A DNA stretch of 58,977 nt from Izemoplasma sp964435595 (GTDB lineage Bacteria; Bacillota_I; Bacilli_A; Izemoplasmatales; Izemoplasmataceae). Below, piece by piece: positions 26,624-35,149 of this stretch. The DNA is taken from contig CAYSZV010000012.1 of NCBI GenBank assembly GCA_964435595.1, positions 1 through 58,977 on the forward strand. Reading direction: 5' to 3'. The notes beneath the pieces were generated by a model. The model saw only the letters and a program-made list of their open reading frames with translations. It ran no database searches and was not told the origin of the DNA. Every line of letters starts with the position of its first letter. Position 1 is the stretch's first letter. The position numbers and the translations under genes are program-made.

Positions 26624-26645
26624 AAAAAGGAATCCGTAGATCCCT
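26624..26645 (-). terminator. Terminator after rnhB
   Basis: AGGGATC and GATTCCT form a 7-bp stem (one G-T) with a TACG loop, then TTTTT on the minus strand; it ends the long operon that begins at 33483. Confidence 0.7.
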
Positions 26646-26649
26646 AATT

Positions 26650-27264
26650 TTATATATCTAATTTAATTTGTTCATTCAATTTATCAAAAACAGGCTTATA
26701 CGATTTTCTATGAATATCTAGTACACCATATTTTTGCAAAGCTGCAATATGCTGTTTTGTTGGATAACCTTTATGTTTCTCAAAGCCGTATTCTGGATAT
26801 TGTTCAGCTAGTTTTACCATAAATCTATCACGTTCCACTTTGGCAATAATAGAAGCTGCTGCGATGCTTGCACTTTTGCTATCACCTTTGATAATTGAAA
26901 GGTGTGGAATATCTCCCAAAGGCATGGCGTCACTTAAGACATAATCAGCTTTAATCGGTAATTGATTAATTGCTTCTAACATCCCTTTTTTGCTTGCTTG
27001 ATAAATGTTGATGTCGTCAATTGTCTCTTCATCAATGTAAACAATGCTGTATGCCAATGATTTTTCCATAATCTCATCAGATAGAAATTCCCTTTTTTTC
27101 TCAGATAACTTCTTTGAATCATTCAGTCCATCTATTATGATATTTGGGTTTAAAATGACAGCAGCGCATACAAGAGGTCCTGCAAGTGGTCCTCTTCCAA
27201 CTTCATCAGTACCAGCAATCTTTCTATAACCTTTCAACAGAAGTTCAGTTTCGTACTGATACAT
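26650..27264 (-). CDS. rnhB: Ribonuclease HII
   Basis: RNase HII cuts RNA in RNA-DNA hybrids and starts removal of misinserted ribonucleotides. The 204-residue protein has the catalytic acid in GTDEVGRGPLAGP, then NDSKKLSEKKRE, LSDAMPL and KGDSKSASIAAASIIAKVERD. It overlaps the end of rbgA by 20 bases. The second of two adjacent ATG codons (27264) is chosen, as GGAG lies 6 bases before it; an open TTG start 12 bases upstream would leave no room. Confidence 0.95.
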   Translation of the reverse strand: MYQYETELLLKGYRKIAGTDEVGRGPLAGPLVCAAVILNPNIIIDGLNDSKKLSEKKREFLSDEIMEKSLAYSIVYIDEETIDDINIYQASKKGMLEAINQLPIKADYVLSDAMPLGDIPHLSIIKGDSKSASIAAASIIAKVERDRFMVKLAEQYPEYGFEKHKGYPTKQHIAALQKYGVLDIHRKSYKPVFDKLNEQIKLDI

Positions 27265-28135
27265 CATCTTCTCCAATGTCTTCTAATTCACTGACACGAT
27301 CAAGAATAACTGGACCACATTTCCCACCTCTAAATTCGTGGAGAAATGTTACAGAAACTTTGTCGTAATCAACTTCTTTTTTCTTTAAGAGGAAGCCTCT
27401 TCTCATTCCAATATCATCATAAATTTTTACGATGTTATCAATATCTACTTGAATATCAAATCTATCTTCAAATGCTTTTTTGTAGTACTTATCAAGAACT
27501 CTAAATCCATAGATACAAACATCATCTATTGGTAGAATATCATCCTTAATTGAACCAATCAGAGCCAATCGAAAGGCAACTTCTTCATCATCAAACTTCG
27601 GCCATAAGATACCTGGTGTATCGAGTAATTCAAGTTCTTGTCCAACACGAATATATTGAGTTTGTTTTGTTACTCCAGGGCGATCTTCTGCGACTAATTT
27701 TTTCTTTTTTGCCAAGGTATTAATCAAGGTTGATTTCCCAACATTTGGGATTCCTAAAATCATCGTTCTAATCGGTCTTTCGATTCTTCCTCGACTGATT
27801 TCTTTTTCCGTTCTAGCTTGTGAGATTTCTTTCAGTAAAGGCAAAATACGATTGACACCTTTCCCACTTTGAGCACTAATCTTCAAGGCTTTGATTCCTT
27901 TATTGGAAAAATATGATATCCACTTCTCTAACTCTACTGGATCTGCCAAATCAGCTTTGTTTAAAAGGATGACTTTTGGCGTATTACCTATCAACTCATC
28001 AATCATTGGATTTTGAGATGACAATGGAACACGTGCATCTAACAATTCCAGTACAATATCAATGTACTTAACTTTTTCTTTAACTTGTCTCTTGGTCTTG
28101 GCCATATGACCAGGATACCATTGGATTTGTTTCAT
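27245..28135 (-). CDS. rbgA: Ribosome biogenesis GTPase RbgA (YlqF)
   Basis: RbgA acts late in 50S subunit assembly. The 296-residue protein is a circularly permuted GTPase: the G4 motif LLNKADL comes first (about 57-63), then G1 GIPNVGKST, the G2 threonine in RPGVTKQTQ and G3 DTPGI. The N-terminal WYPGHMAKTKRQ is a family hallmark. It lies between the signal peptidases and rnhB, the order rbgA-rnhB also being common in Firmicutes. Confidence 0.95.
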   Translation of the reverse strand: MKQIQWYPGHMAKTKRQVKEKVKYIDIVLELLDARVPLSSQNPMIDELIGNTPKVILLNKADLADPVELEKWISYFSNKGIKALKISAQSGKGVNRILPLLKEISQARTEKEISRGRIERPIRTMILGIPNVGKSTLINTLAKKKKLVAEDRPGVTKQTQYIRVGQELELLDTPGILWPKFDDEEVAFRLALIGSIKDDILPIDDVCIYGFRVLDKYYKKAFEDRFDIQVDIDNIVKIYDDIGMRRGFLLKKKEVDYDKVSVTFLHEFRGGKCGPVILDRVSELEDIGEDDVSVRN

Positions 28136-28147
28136 CTAATCAGTCCT

Positions 28148-29413
28148 CTATCCTACTTTAAAGAGAACTACTCCATATAGTTTCTCTTCTTTGAATGTGC
28201 CAATTTGTCGCGAATCATAACTTGCTGTTCTGTTATCCCCTAATAGGAAATATTCCCCTTCAGGAATCGTGAATGTACAGGTTTCATCCACATCTGGATC
28301 AATTCCTGTTTCACAATATGTCATAGTGTTAGGTTTTAAATATACGCTATCGTCAATCTCATTTCCGTTTACATAGACAAACCCGTTTTGAATCGTTATG
28401 GTATCACCAGGTAGTCCGATAATCCTCTTAATATAAAATTCATTCATTGTATAAGAATCGGTAGAAGGATTGTATTCACTTTCAGTCGCTAAGACAATCA
28501 CAACATCAAATCGATCATATTTCGCTACATGCGTGATGAAGATATTATCTCCTTCAAAATAAGTTGGCTCCATCGATGTGCGAGTGACAGTCGCCGGAGA
28601 TATCAAAAATGCATTTAATATAGTAAGAACCGCAATAAAAGTAGGAATAATCGATACAATATCAAATGTATCATATATTCTTCTCATATTCAGTTTATCT
28701 TGCCATTTTCCTCTTGTATAAAAATAAATCCAAATAAACAATGTCATCGCAATAGAAATAAAATACCCCAATATAAAAAGCCAACTACCAAAATTGTCAA
28801 TCATATTATAATCATCATATTTCAACATGTAAATCCCTCTAAATATAACGTCGAAATCATGATATTTACTTAGTATAAGTGTCAAAATAGTTAAAACAAT
28901 GAACAAAGTAGATACAACCATTCTTCGATTTAACTTTAAGAAATCAAGTACATATACATCATCAGCTGGATCTAAGAGAGGTATTGATTGTTCTTTCACT
29001 AGATCTTTCTTTCTTTTCGGCTTAAGTGTCTTTAGTCTTTTCATTTTCGGTTGTTTCACATCAACTTCAAATGGTACACGGAGCACAACTTTTTCATCAA
29101 TAATAACTACTTTTTGAAAAAATAGGATTTCATGAACAAAAGTTACTAATTTATCTTTTTCTCTTAATAAATCCAAATAGAACATCGTGCGGACATTACG
29201 CAAACGACGTAATCTTCTTTTGAAGTCCAATCGTAAAATGAGAACAACCACATAGCAAGCAAACAAGAATGAAACAAGTATAAATAATACAACCATTGTT
29301 TTCATGCCTTGTCCAAACTCTTGAAAATTCGCGTAAAAACGCTCTATAAAATAGAGAAGTACTGTTTCTATTTTACGAACAATTACTGCCAAAAATTCAA
29401 GCATTCTACTCAT
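28148..29413 (-). CDS. Signal peptidase I with a long multi-span N-terminal extension
   Basis: The C-terminal half is a type I signal peptidase: catalytic Ser280 in TRTSMEPTYFEGDN, the general base Lys329 in YIKRIIGLPGDT and box E GDNRTASYDSR. Unlike a normal LepB (1-2 spans, about 180-320 residues), this 421-residue protein has four predicted spans (about 38-60, 166-181, 209-231 and 250-272), with a basic cytoplasmic segment between the first two (KMKRLKTLKPKRKKD). It is a paralogue of the next gene, from which it differs by about 150 extra N-terminal residues. Fifteen bases separate the two. The role of the extension is unknown. Confidence 0.88.
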   Translation of the reverse strand: MSRMLEFLAVIVRKIETVLLYFIERFYANFQEFGQGMKTMVVLFILVSFLFACYVVVLILRLDFKRRLRRLRNVRTMFYLDLLREKDKLVTFVHEILFFQKVVIIDEKVVLRVPFEVDVKQPKMKRLKTLKPKRKKDLVKEQSIPLLDPADDVYVLDFLKLNRRMVVSTLFIVLTILTLILSKYHDFDVIFRGIYMLKYDDYNMIDNFGSWLFILGYFISIAMTLFIWIYFYTRGKWQDKLNMRRIYDTFDIVSIIPTFIAVLTILNAFLISPATVTRTSMEPTYFEGDNIFITHVAKYDRFDVVIVLATESEYNPSTDSYTMNEFYIKRIIGLPGDTITIQNGFVYVNGNEIDDSVYLKPNTMTYCETGIDPDVDETCTFTIPEGEYFLLGDNRTASYDSRQIGTFKEEKLYGVVLFKVG

Positions 29414-29428
29414 AGGATTTACCTCTTC

Positions 29429-30280
29429 TTATTTAATCTTAAGAATAACTACTCCAAACAAATCTTCTATTTTAAATGAACCTAATCTCCTTGAATCATA
29501 GCTTGCCTCACGATTGTCACCAATCAGAAAATACTCTCCTTCAGGAACAGTGAATGTACAAACCTCTAACTCATTTTGCAATATTCCTACATTACAATAG
29601 GTTCCCGCTCCAGTCTTCAACACAGTTGGATCATCTAATAACTCGCCATCAATATAGATTTCTCCACCGCTTAATGTGATTGTTTCTCCAGGCAGACCAA
29701 TGATTCGTTTTATATAATGTTCGTTCTTTGAATATAGTCCAGTTTCCGGATTCAACTCACCTACTTCTGCTAAAACAATTACTACATCAAATCGATCATA
29801 GTTATTTGTATGAAGGATAAAGACATTATCCCCTTCATAATAATTTGGTTCCATTGATGTTCTTGTAACAGATGCTGGAGAAATAACGAATGCATTCAAT
29901 AATGTTACAAAAGCGATAAAAAACGGAATAATTGAAATGATATCAAATGAATCATATAATAATTTTGCATTTAATTTTTCTTGCCATGTTCCTTTACCAT
30001 ACAAATATATCCATAAGAAGATAGTAAATAACATGGCAATAAGAAACGCTATGATAAATCCAATACTTCCAATGTTGCTAGATAAGATATATTCTTCATA
30101 TCGAAGATTATATAAGCCTTTAAAGATAACATCGAAATCGTGATATTGTTTCAACATCATTGTCGATAAGGCAAGGATAATTGAAGCACTTGTAATTATC
30201 AACCGTCTTCTTAATTTTGCAACATTAAGAACATATTTTTCTTTTTCTTGTTGTTCTTCTATGATGTTTTGTTCTTCCAT
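29429..30280 (-). CDS. Signal peptidase I, tandem paralogue
   Basis: This 283-residue protein has the Ser/Lys dyad (Ser142 in TRTSMEPNYYEGDN, Lys191 in YIKRIIGLPGET) and GDNREASYDSRRLG. Three predicted spans (about 27-43, 68-94 and 113-136) precede the catalytic domain. From its KYHDFDV-like segment (KQYHDFDVIFKGLY) to the C-terminus it aligns with the preceding paralogue, so the pair arose by tandem duplication. The ATG at 30280, 5 bases after AGGTGA, is chosen over an in-frame GTG. It starts 9 bases after ftsK. Confidence 0.9.
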   Translation of the reverse strand: MEEQNIIEEQQEKEKYVLNVAKLRRRLIITSASIILALSTMMLKQYHDFDVIFKGLYNLRYEEYILSSNIGSIGFIIAFLIAMLFTIFLWIYLYGKGTWQEKLNAKLLYDSFDIISIIPFFIAFVTLLNAFVISPASVTRTSMEPNYYEGDNVFILHTNNYDRFDVVIVLAEVGELNPETGLYSKNEHYIKRIIGLPGETITLSGGEIYIDGELLDDPTVLKTGAGTYCNVGILQNELEVCTFTVPEGEYFLIGDNREASYDSRRLGSFKIEDLFGVVILKIK

Positions 30281-30289
30281 ACATATCAC

Positions 30290-32362
30290 CTATTCCAGTA
30301 TTTTTGCAAGTCCATCACTATCTACTAATACAGTTCTAGCTTTACTACCTAAGTTATCAGAAACAACTCCCATTCCTGAAAGTAATTCAACTATTTTTTG
30401 AGCTCTATTAAAGCCTATTTTAAATTCTTTGGATATTTTGTTGATAGAACATTCTTCCATCAATACAACATATCTTGCCACTTCTTCAGTTAACTCATCT
30501 CCATCAACTGAAATCGTCGCTTTTTGAATCAAACGCTCTTGAGTAAACAAATAATCACTTTCTCTTTGATTACGGATGAAGTCTGTGACTGCATAGATTT
30601 CTTTATCAGAAATGTATGCACCTTGTAAGCGGAAATTCGGCTTACCAGATTCAGCAAACAGCATATCTCCTTTACCTAGTAATTTATCTGCTCCTGCACT
30701 ATCAATGATCGTCATTGAATCTATATAGCTACTTACCATAAACGCAACACGAGTCGGAATATTTGACTTTATTGTACCTTTGATAACATCAGTACTTGGT
30801 CTTTGTGTTGCAATGATCATGTGCATTCCACATGCGCGTGCTTTTTGTGTTAATCTCATGATCGCTTCTTCTACACTACTTGAAGCAACAGTCATTAAAT
30901 CTGCAAGTTCATCAATTACAATCACAACAAATGGCATAATATCTAAATTACCTTCGCCAATCATTTTTTGATTGTACGATTTGATATCTCTTACTCGCTC
31001 ATCTTTAAAAACTAGGAAGCGACGTTCCATTTCTTCCACTGCCCATTTCAAAGCTGCTGTTGCAACTTTTACATCAGTAATAACAGGTGTAAGTAGATGT
31101 GGCAAATCATTGTATGCTGATAATTCTACCATTTTAGGATCTATCAACATTAGTTTTAATTCTTCAGGCTTATATTTAAATAGTAAACTGATCAAAATTG
31201 TATTAATACATACACTTTTCCCACTTCCTGTTGCTCCAGCAACAAGACCGTGAGGCATAGAGCGAATTGATGTATAAACTGCTTTACCATCAATATCTAA
31301 TCCCAGTCCTACTGCGAGTGGGTCTTTGTGATTTTTAAATTCATCTGTATCAACAATACTTAAGAAGTAGACCATTTCAGGTTTTAAGTTAGGTACTTCT
31401 ATCCCAACTGTAGTTTTTCCAGGAATTGGTGCTTCAATACGAATTTCCTTTGCGGCTAATGCCATTTTAAGATTATCAGAAATACTGGTGATTTTCTTAA
31501 CATTAACACCACGGTCTAAGGCGATTTCATATCTAGTAACTGTTGGACCCTTAGTATAACGATATACTGCAGCTCCAACTCCGAATTCTTCAAATGTACG
31601 ATTCAATACTTGTATTTGCTTTTGAATCCAATCTCCACTATCTGCTTCTTTTTGAGGTGGAGTAGTTAATAACGAGAATGGCGGTAAAACATAACCATCA
31701 TTGATTTGTTTTCGTTGCACTTTGATTTGTTTTTCCTCTTCTTCGTTTTCCTCTTCTTCGTTTTCTTCTTCTAGTTCATCGTCGTCTTTCTCATCAAACT
31801 CATATTCATCCATATCCTCTTCTTTATCGTCCTCAAAAAAGTCATTAATCGATGTTTTTTCTCTGGTTTTATCAACAAAGTCCGCATCAGTATCAGGCAT
31901 TAAGAAATCTGGAACCTCATGTTCCGTACTTGCTTCCTCAATTTCCTTTTTAGAAGGAATGTATACTTCAGGATCTTCTTTGTCTAAATGATGTTTGGTA
32001 AGTTTGTTTTGACGATCTAAGGCTTCACTTAAATTGGAACCACTAACCATATCAAATTCATGATACTCACTTCCAAAGCGCTCTATCATATCTTCTTTTG
32101 TTAGTTTGGGTGTAGTTCGAAATCGATCATATTTTAAATCATGATCACCGGTTTGTCTTGGCATATCAGGAACTACGATTTCATCTTTTGCCTTACTACC
32201 AAAAATTGGGGAAATAAAACGTGATTTAGTGTAAGTACTTTTACCTTCTTCTTGATTGGCAATTTGGGGAATAATAAATTCCTTCGAATCTATTGTTCTT
32301 TCTGATACAGTTAATCTTACTCGATCATCTTTTAGTTTCTTTTTCTTTTTATTAAAAAACAT
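30290..32362 (-). CDS. sftA: FtsK/SpoIIIE-family DNA translocase without membrane spans (SftA-like)
   Basis: The protein pumps double-stranded DNA, helping to clear chromosomes from the division site. The 690-residue protein has a basic N-terminus (FFNKKKKKLKD), a long acidic linker, then the motor with Walker A VAGATGSGKSV, Walker B VIVIDELADLM and the C-terminal winged-helix gamma domain (SINKISKEFKIGFNRAQKIVELL). No membrane segment is present, unlike FtsK and SpoIIIE; this matches soluble SftA of Bacillus subtilis. The start at 32362, after AAGGAG, is 4 bases from the thioredoxin gene. Downstream are the signal peptidases. Confidence 0.88.
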   Translation of the reverse strand: MFFNKKKKKLKDDRVRLTVSERTIDSKEFIIPQIANQEEGKSTYTKSRFISPIFGSKAKDEIVVPDMPRQTGDHDLKYDRFRTTPKLTKEDMIERFGSEYHEFDMVSGSNLSEALDRQNKLTKHHLDKEDPEVYIPSKKEIEEASTEHEVPDFLMPDTDADFVDKTREKTSINDFFEDDKEEDMDEYEFDEKDDDELEEENEEEENEEEEKQIKVQRKQINDGYVLPPFSLLTTPPQKEADSGDWIQKQIQVLNRTFEEFGVGAAVYRYTKGPTVTRYEIALDRGVNVKKITSISDNLKMALAAKEIRIEAPIPGKTTVGIEVPNLKPEMVYFLSIVDTDEFKNHKDPLAVGLGLDIDGKAVYTSIRSMPHGLVAGATGSGKSVCINTILISLLFKYKPEELKLMLIDPKMVELSAYNDLPHLLTPVITDVKVATAALKWAVEEMERRFLVFKDERVRDIKSYNQKMIGEGNLDIMPFVVIVIDELADLMTVASSSVEEAIMRLTQKARACGMHMIIATQRPSTDVIKGTIKSNIPTRVAFMVSSYIDSMTIIDSAGADKLLGKGDMLFAESGKPNFRLQGAYISDKEIYAVTDFIRNQRESDYLFTQERLIQKATISVDGDELTEEVARYVVLMEECSINKISKEFKIGFNRAQKIVELLSGMGVVSDNLGSKARTVLVDSDGLAKILE
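31735..31772. repeat. 15-base tandem repeat in the sftA acidic linker
   Basis: The unit CCTCTTCTTCGTTTT occurs twice exactly and a third time in part. On the coding strand it encodes an Asn-Glu-Glu-Glu-Glu repeat within the acidic linker. Copy number could vary by slippage without changing the reading frame, because the unit is 15 bases. Confidence 0.8.
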
Positions 32363-32366
32363 CGAA

Positions 32367-32693
32367 TCACTCCTTAGCAAGTATGTCGTCTATGAATGCT
32401 TTTACTTCAATATATGATTTTCTTCTCTTGTCAACGTATCTTCCGATTTCATCCCCATCTTTAAACATTAGAAAACTTGGAATCCCAAAAATTTCTAAAT
32501 GTCTAGCTAGGTTAATATCTTTGTCTCTATCAAAGGAATAAAATGTAATACTTGAATAGTCTTTTTCTAATCTCGGCAATGCAGGTTTAATTACAAAACA
32601 GTCTGGACACCATTTGGTATAAAAATATACTATGCTCAATTTGTTATTTTCAACTGCTTCATAAAATTCTTGTGTTGATTTCAATTTAATCAT
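32367..32693 (-). CDS. Thioredoxin-family protein (WCPDC active site)
   Basis: This 108-residue single-domain protein has the thioredoxin fold, with the redox site WCPDC at about residues 28-32 and the cis-proline in GIPSF. The CPDC variant differs from the common CGPC, so its redox potential and partner choice may differ from housekeeping thioredoxin; B. subtilis YtpP is a possible counterpart. It overlaps the upstream membrane protein by 8 bases and sits 4 bases before sftA. No signal peptide, so it is cytoplasmic. Confidence 0.88.
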   Translation of the reverse strand: MIKLKSTQEFYEAVENNKLSIVYFYTKWCPDCFVIKPALPRLEKDYSSITFYSFDRDKDINLARHLEIFGIPSFLMFKDGDEIGRYVDKRRKSYIEVKAFIDDILAKE

Positions 32694-33483
32694 CTACTAT
32701 GTCACCACCATCAATCAAGTTTTGCACATCTTTTTCAACTACATTCAACGTGGTTTCTTCATCAAACAATGCTTTTGAATATACTTTTACAGTTTCTTCA
32801 CCAACAATACCAATCACCACGATACATATTTTCTTTGTCATTGCGTTAACAGATGTATTGATAACAGCTTTGCGGAACCAGGTCACAGGATTGATTGCTC
32901 CAACGATTTTACCGCCATATTTCATAATCTTACCAACTTGAGCTTTTTGTGCTGCTCTATATAATTTTGATTCCTCAACTTGTTTTTTCTTATCATACAT
33001 TTGCATAAATTTGATTACTTGCATATTTTTTGTGTTTTTAATCACTGGTCTATCTAGTAGTTCATCAACCCGATTGGTAATATAATGAACAAGATTCAGT
33101 ATCTCATTTACACTCAATTCAAGCATCGGATACTTACTTTCAGGAAAAAAGAACTCACTGATTTCCTCTACTAATTCATAACTCAAATCGAAGGTTTTCT
33201 TCGCAACCCCTTCATTTCCAAGTTTCATGTTTCGTTTGAATTCTTTTTGTTTCCCTTTGATTTTATCCAAAAGGTATTGTTGATCGACGTCTATCTTAGG
33301 TCTTTTTATTGCTTCAATATCAATACTTCTACCTCGAACAAAATAAAAGACATAAATGGCTGAAAAGAGCACCATTCCAGCTACCATCCCAAAGAAGAAC
33401 GCTAAAAATTTTGGGCCAAACCCAAAAAGATAATCGATAATTTCTTGCTCAACATCTGCTGCTAATATAAGTAATTGTTCCAT
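32686..33483 (-). CDS. Membrane protein of unknown function
   Basis: I do not recognise this 265-residue protein. It has one strong membrane span near the N-terminus (about 27-49) followed by a basic, mostly helical cytoplasmic domain (about 60-200) and a second moderately hydrophobic stretch near 215-230 (KKICIVVIGIVGEE), with an acidic C-terminal end. It is the first gene of the operon that continues through thioredoxin, sftA, two signal peptidases, rbgA and rnhB, which hints at a role in division or envelope maintenance. GAGGTG precedes the ATG; a -10 TATAAT lies at 33506-33511. Confidence 0.75.
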   Translation of the reverse strand: MEQLLILAADVEQEIIDYLFGFGPKFLAFFFGMVAGMVLFSAIYVFYFVRGRSIDIEAIKRPKIDVDQQYLLDKIKGKQKEFKRNMKLGNEGVAKKTFDLSYELVEEISEFFFPESKYPMLELSVNEILNLVHYITNRVDELLDRPVIKNTKNMQVIKFMQMYDKKKQVEESKLYRAAQKAQVGKIMKYGGKIVGAINPVTWFRKAVINTSVNAMTKKICIVVIGIVGEETVKVYSKALFDEETTLNVVEKDVQNLIDGGDIVDD

Positions 33484-33500
33484 AGTTTCACCTCTATTAC

Positions 33501-33523
33501 ATCTTATTATAACATAATAAGAT
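33501..33523. promoter_or_regulatory. Perfect palindrome over the leftward -10 box
   Basis: ATCTTATTAT-AAC-ATAATAAGAT is a perfect 10-bp inverted repeat in the divergent spacer. It contains the -10 TATAAT of the minus-strand operon and, on the plus strand, is followed by six T. It may be an operator or simply a terminator-like hairpin. Confidence 0.4.
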
Positions 33524-33529
33524 TTTTTC

Positions 33530-33558
33530 TTGCGTGAATTTTTACATTATGAGATAAT
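33530..33558 (+). promoter_or_regulatory. Promoter of the HAD phosphatase gene
   Basis: -35 TTGCGT (33530-33535) and -10 GATAAT (33553-33558) with 17 bases between, followed by GAGGTGATAGT and the ATG. Confidence 0.65.
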
Positions 33559-33574
33559 ACAATGAGGTGATAGT

Positions 33575-34384
33575 ATGGAGAAATATTTAATAGCCATTGA
33601 TTTAGATGGTACTTTGTTAAAAGACTGGCAAACAGTCTCTAAAGAAACAATAGACTACTTAAAAAAAGTCCAAGAAATGGGACACAAAATTGTATTAGCT
33701 ACCGGAAGACCATTTCGTTCAGCTGAAGAGTTTTATGACAAACTTGGATTAACAACACCTCTTATCAATTACAACGGTGGATTGGTTACCTCAAAACATG
33801 ATAAAAACTTCCAGGGATATAGTCTAACAGTAGATTATGATGCAATTATCGATATCTTTCATAATACGAAACATGTGATTGAAAATGCATTCGGAGAGAT
33901 CAAAGATGATATCTATTTATGGAAAGACACAAAAGAAATTCAACCTCTCTTGCACAACTTCAATGGAGCTAGATTGTTCGTTGGTGATTTTGAAGAAATG
34001 TTGCCTGAGCCTACCAATGGATTTATCATTATCGCAAAAGATGGACAAGGTCATGTGATTGAAGAATATGTTAGAGCGAAATACAAAAACAAAGTCTTAT
34101 GTAGAAACTGGGGAAATCATTATAATTTTATTATTGAATTGTTCAGTCCTGATACAAATAAAGGAAATGCATTACAATATGTTAGTGAATATTTAGGATT
34201 TGAAAGAGAACAAGTTATTGCCTTTGGAGATGCTCATAATGATATTGAAATGTTACAATATGCAAGTCGTGGTATCGGTATGAAAAATGGACACGAATCA
34301 CTTCTTAATGTTGCAGATGAAATAACAGAATTTACAAACGAAGAGGATGGCTTAATAAAGCACTTAAAGAAAATTATCGAATAA
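33575..34384 (+). CDS. HAD-superfamily phosphatase, Cof type
   Basis: This 269-residue protein is a type IIB (Cof) haloacid-dehalogenase phosphatase: motif I DLDGTLL with the nucleophile Asp, motif II TGRP, motif III lysine in NKGNALQ and motif IV FGDAHNDIEML. The cap domain lies between motifs II and III. Family members hydrolyse sugar phosphates, FMN, pyridoxal phosphate or other small phosphates; the substrate is not predictable. Monocistronic on the plus strand. Confidence 0.92.
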   Translation: MEKYLIAIDLDGTLLKDWQTVSKETIDYLKKVQEMGHKIVLATGRPFRSAEEFYDKLGLTTPLINYNGGLVTSKHDKNFQGYSLTVDYDAIIDIFHNTKHVIENAFGEIKDDIYLWKDTKEIQPLLHNFNGARLFVGDFEEMLPEPTNGFIIIAKDGQGHVIEEYVRAKYKNKVLCRNWGNHYNFIIELFSPDTNKGNALQYVSEYLGFEREQVIAFGDAHNDIEMLQYASRGIGMKNGHESLLNVADEITEFTNEEDGLIKHLKKIIE

Positions 34385-34386
34385 TA

Positions 34387-34415
34387 AAAAGCAAACTCAA
34401 ATTTGAGTTTGCTTT
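34387..34415. terminator. Bidirectional terminator, HAD gene / lipoprotein gene
   Basis: AAAGCAAACTCAAA and TTTGAGTTTGCTTT form a perfect 14-bp stem between two convergent genes. Confidence 0.85.
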
Positions 34416-35079
34416 ATTCATCTAACTCTTTAAAAATTGTATATCGTGCTCCACCCTCTTCAAAAAATAAATAGATATTTATTTGAAGCATCATGTCTGT
34501 ACCAGTATATTCAGCATCATATTGGTATTCTCCATCATAGAAATAAGCCACATCTTCTGCCTTTTCAATTTCACCAGCAATATCGTCATGTTGAATAAAA
34601 CTATATCCAATCATAACGCTTTTGGTATATCCAATCTCATAGTGTGATTTCATTTCACTTATCATCGAAGGAATATCAATATCTATAAATTGATCAAAGG
34701 CATACCTAAACTCAATCTCAGGCAAGATTCTTTCTCCTTCAAAGACTGATTTATGTTCCCTACATTTCAATTCTCCATCTACATTAAAACAATCAGTCGT
34801 ATCATACGTAGTTTCATCATTTTTAGAACTATAGTCTCTGTATCTTGAGATGTTTATTGCCTCAATAGTTTCGACTCCATTGATATAATTGACAAAAACT
34901 TTAACTCTGCTATAAGGTCCTTTCACATCACTTGGATAGTTTCCTTCGTCCATGATCATATCTAATATTTCCACATACTTTTCTGGTCTTTCCACTACTG
35001 TGCTTCCATAATCAAAATCTTGATATCTACAACCTGTCAACATTGCCAAAATAATAATAACAAGAACAACACGCTTCAT
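34414..35079 (-). CDS. Lipoprotein of unknown function
   Basis: This 221-residue protein begins with a lipoprotein signal peptide: basic start MKRVV, hydrophobic core and the lipobox LTGC (Cys17), so it should be lipid-anchored on the outer face of the membrane. The mature part is rich in Asp, Glu and Tyr, with no motif I recognise. An upstream in-frame start exists, but that stretch covers the ffh terminator and a -10 box, so the ATG at 35079 is used. The gene follows ffh but is separated from it by a strong terminator. Confidence 0.78.
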   Translation of the reverse strand: MKRVVLVIIILAMLTGCRYQDFDYGSTVVERPEKYVEILDMIMDEGNYPSDVKGPYSRVKVFVNYINGVETIEAINISRYRDYSSKNDETTYDTTDCFNVDGELKCREHKSVFEGERILPEIEFRYAFDQFIDIDIPSMISEMKSHYEIGYTKSVMIGYSFIQHDDIAGEIEKAEDVAYFYDGEYQYDAEYTGTDMMLQINIYLFFEEGGARYTIFKELDE

Positions 35080-35112
35080 TTTCACCACACCTTCCAAGTG
35101 CTTTCTATACTC

Positions 35113-35149
35113 ATTATAACAAAAAAACGAACAAAATTGTTCGTTTTTT
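35113..35149 (-). terminator. Terminator of ftsY-ylxM-ffh, with a -10 box in its tail
   Basis: AAAAAACGAACAA and TTGTTCGTTTTTT pair across a short loop (35120-35149) and run into seven T. The next bases (TATAAT, 35113-35118 on the minus strand) are a good -10 box for the lipoprotein gene; no clear -35 is seen. Confidence 0.8.
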
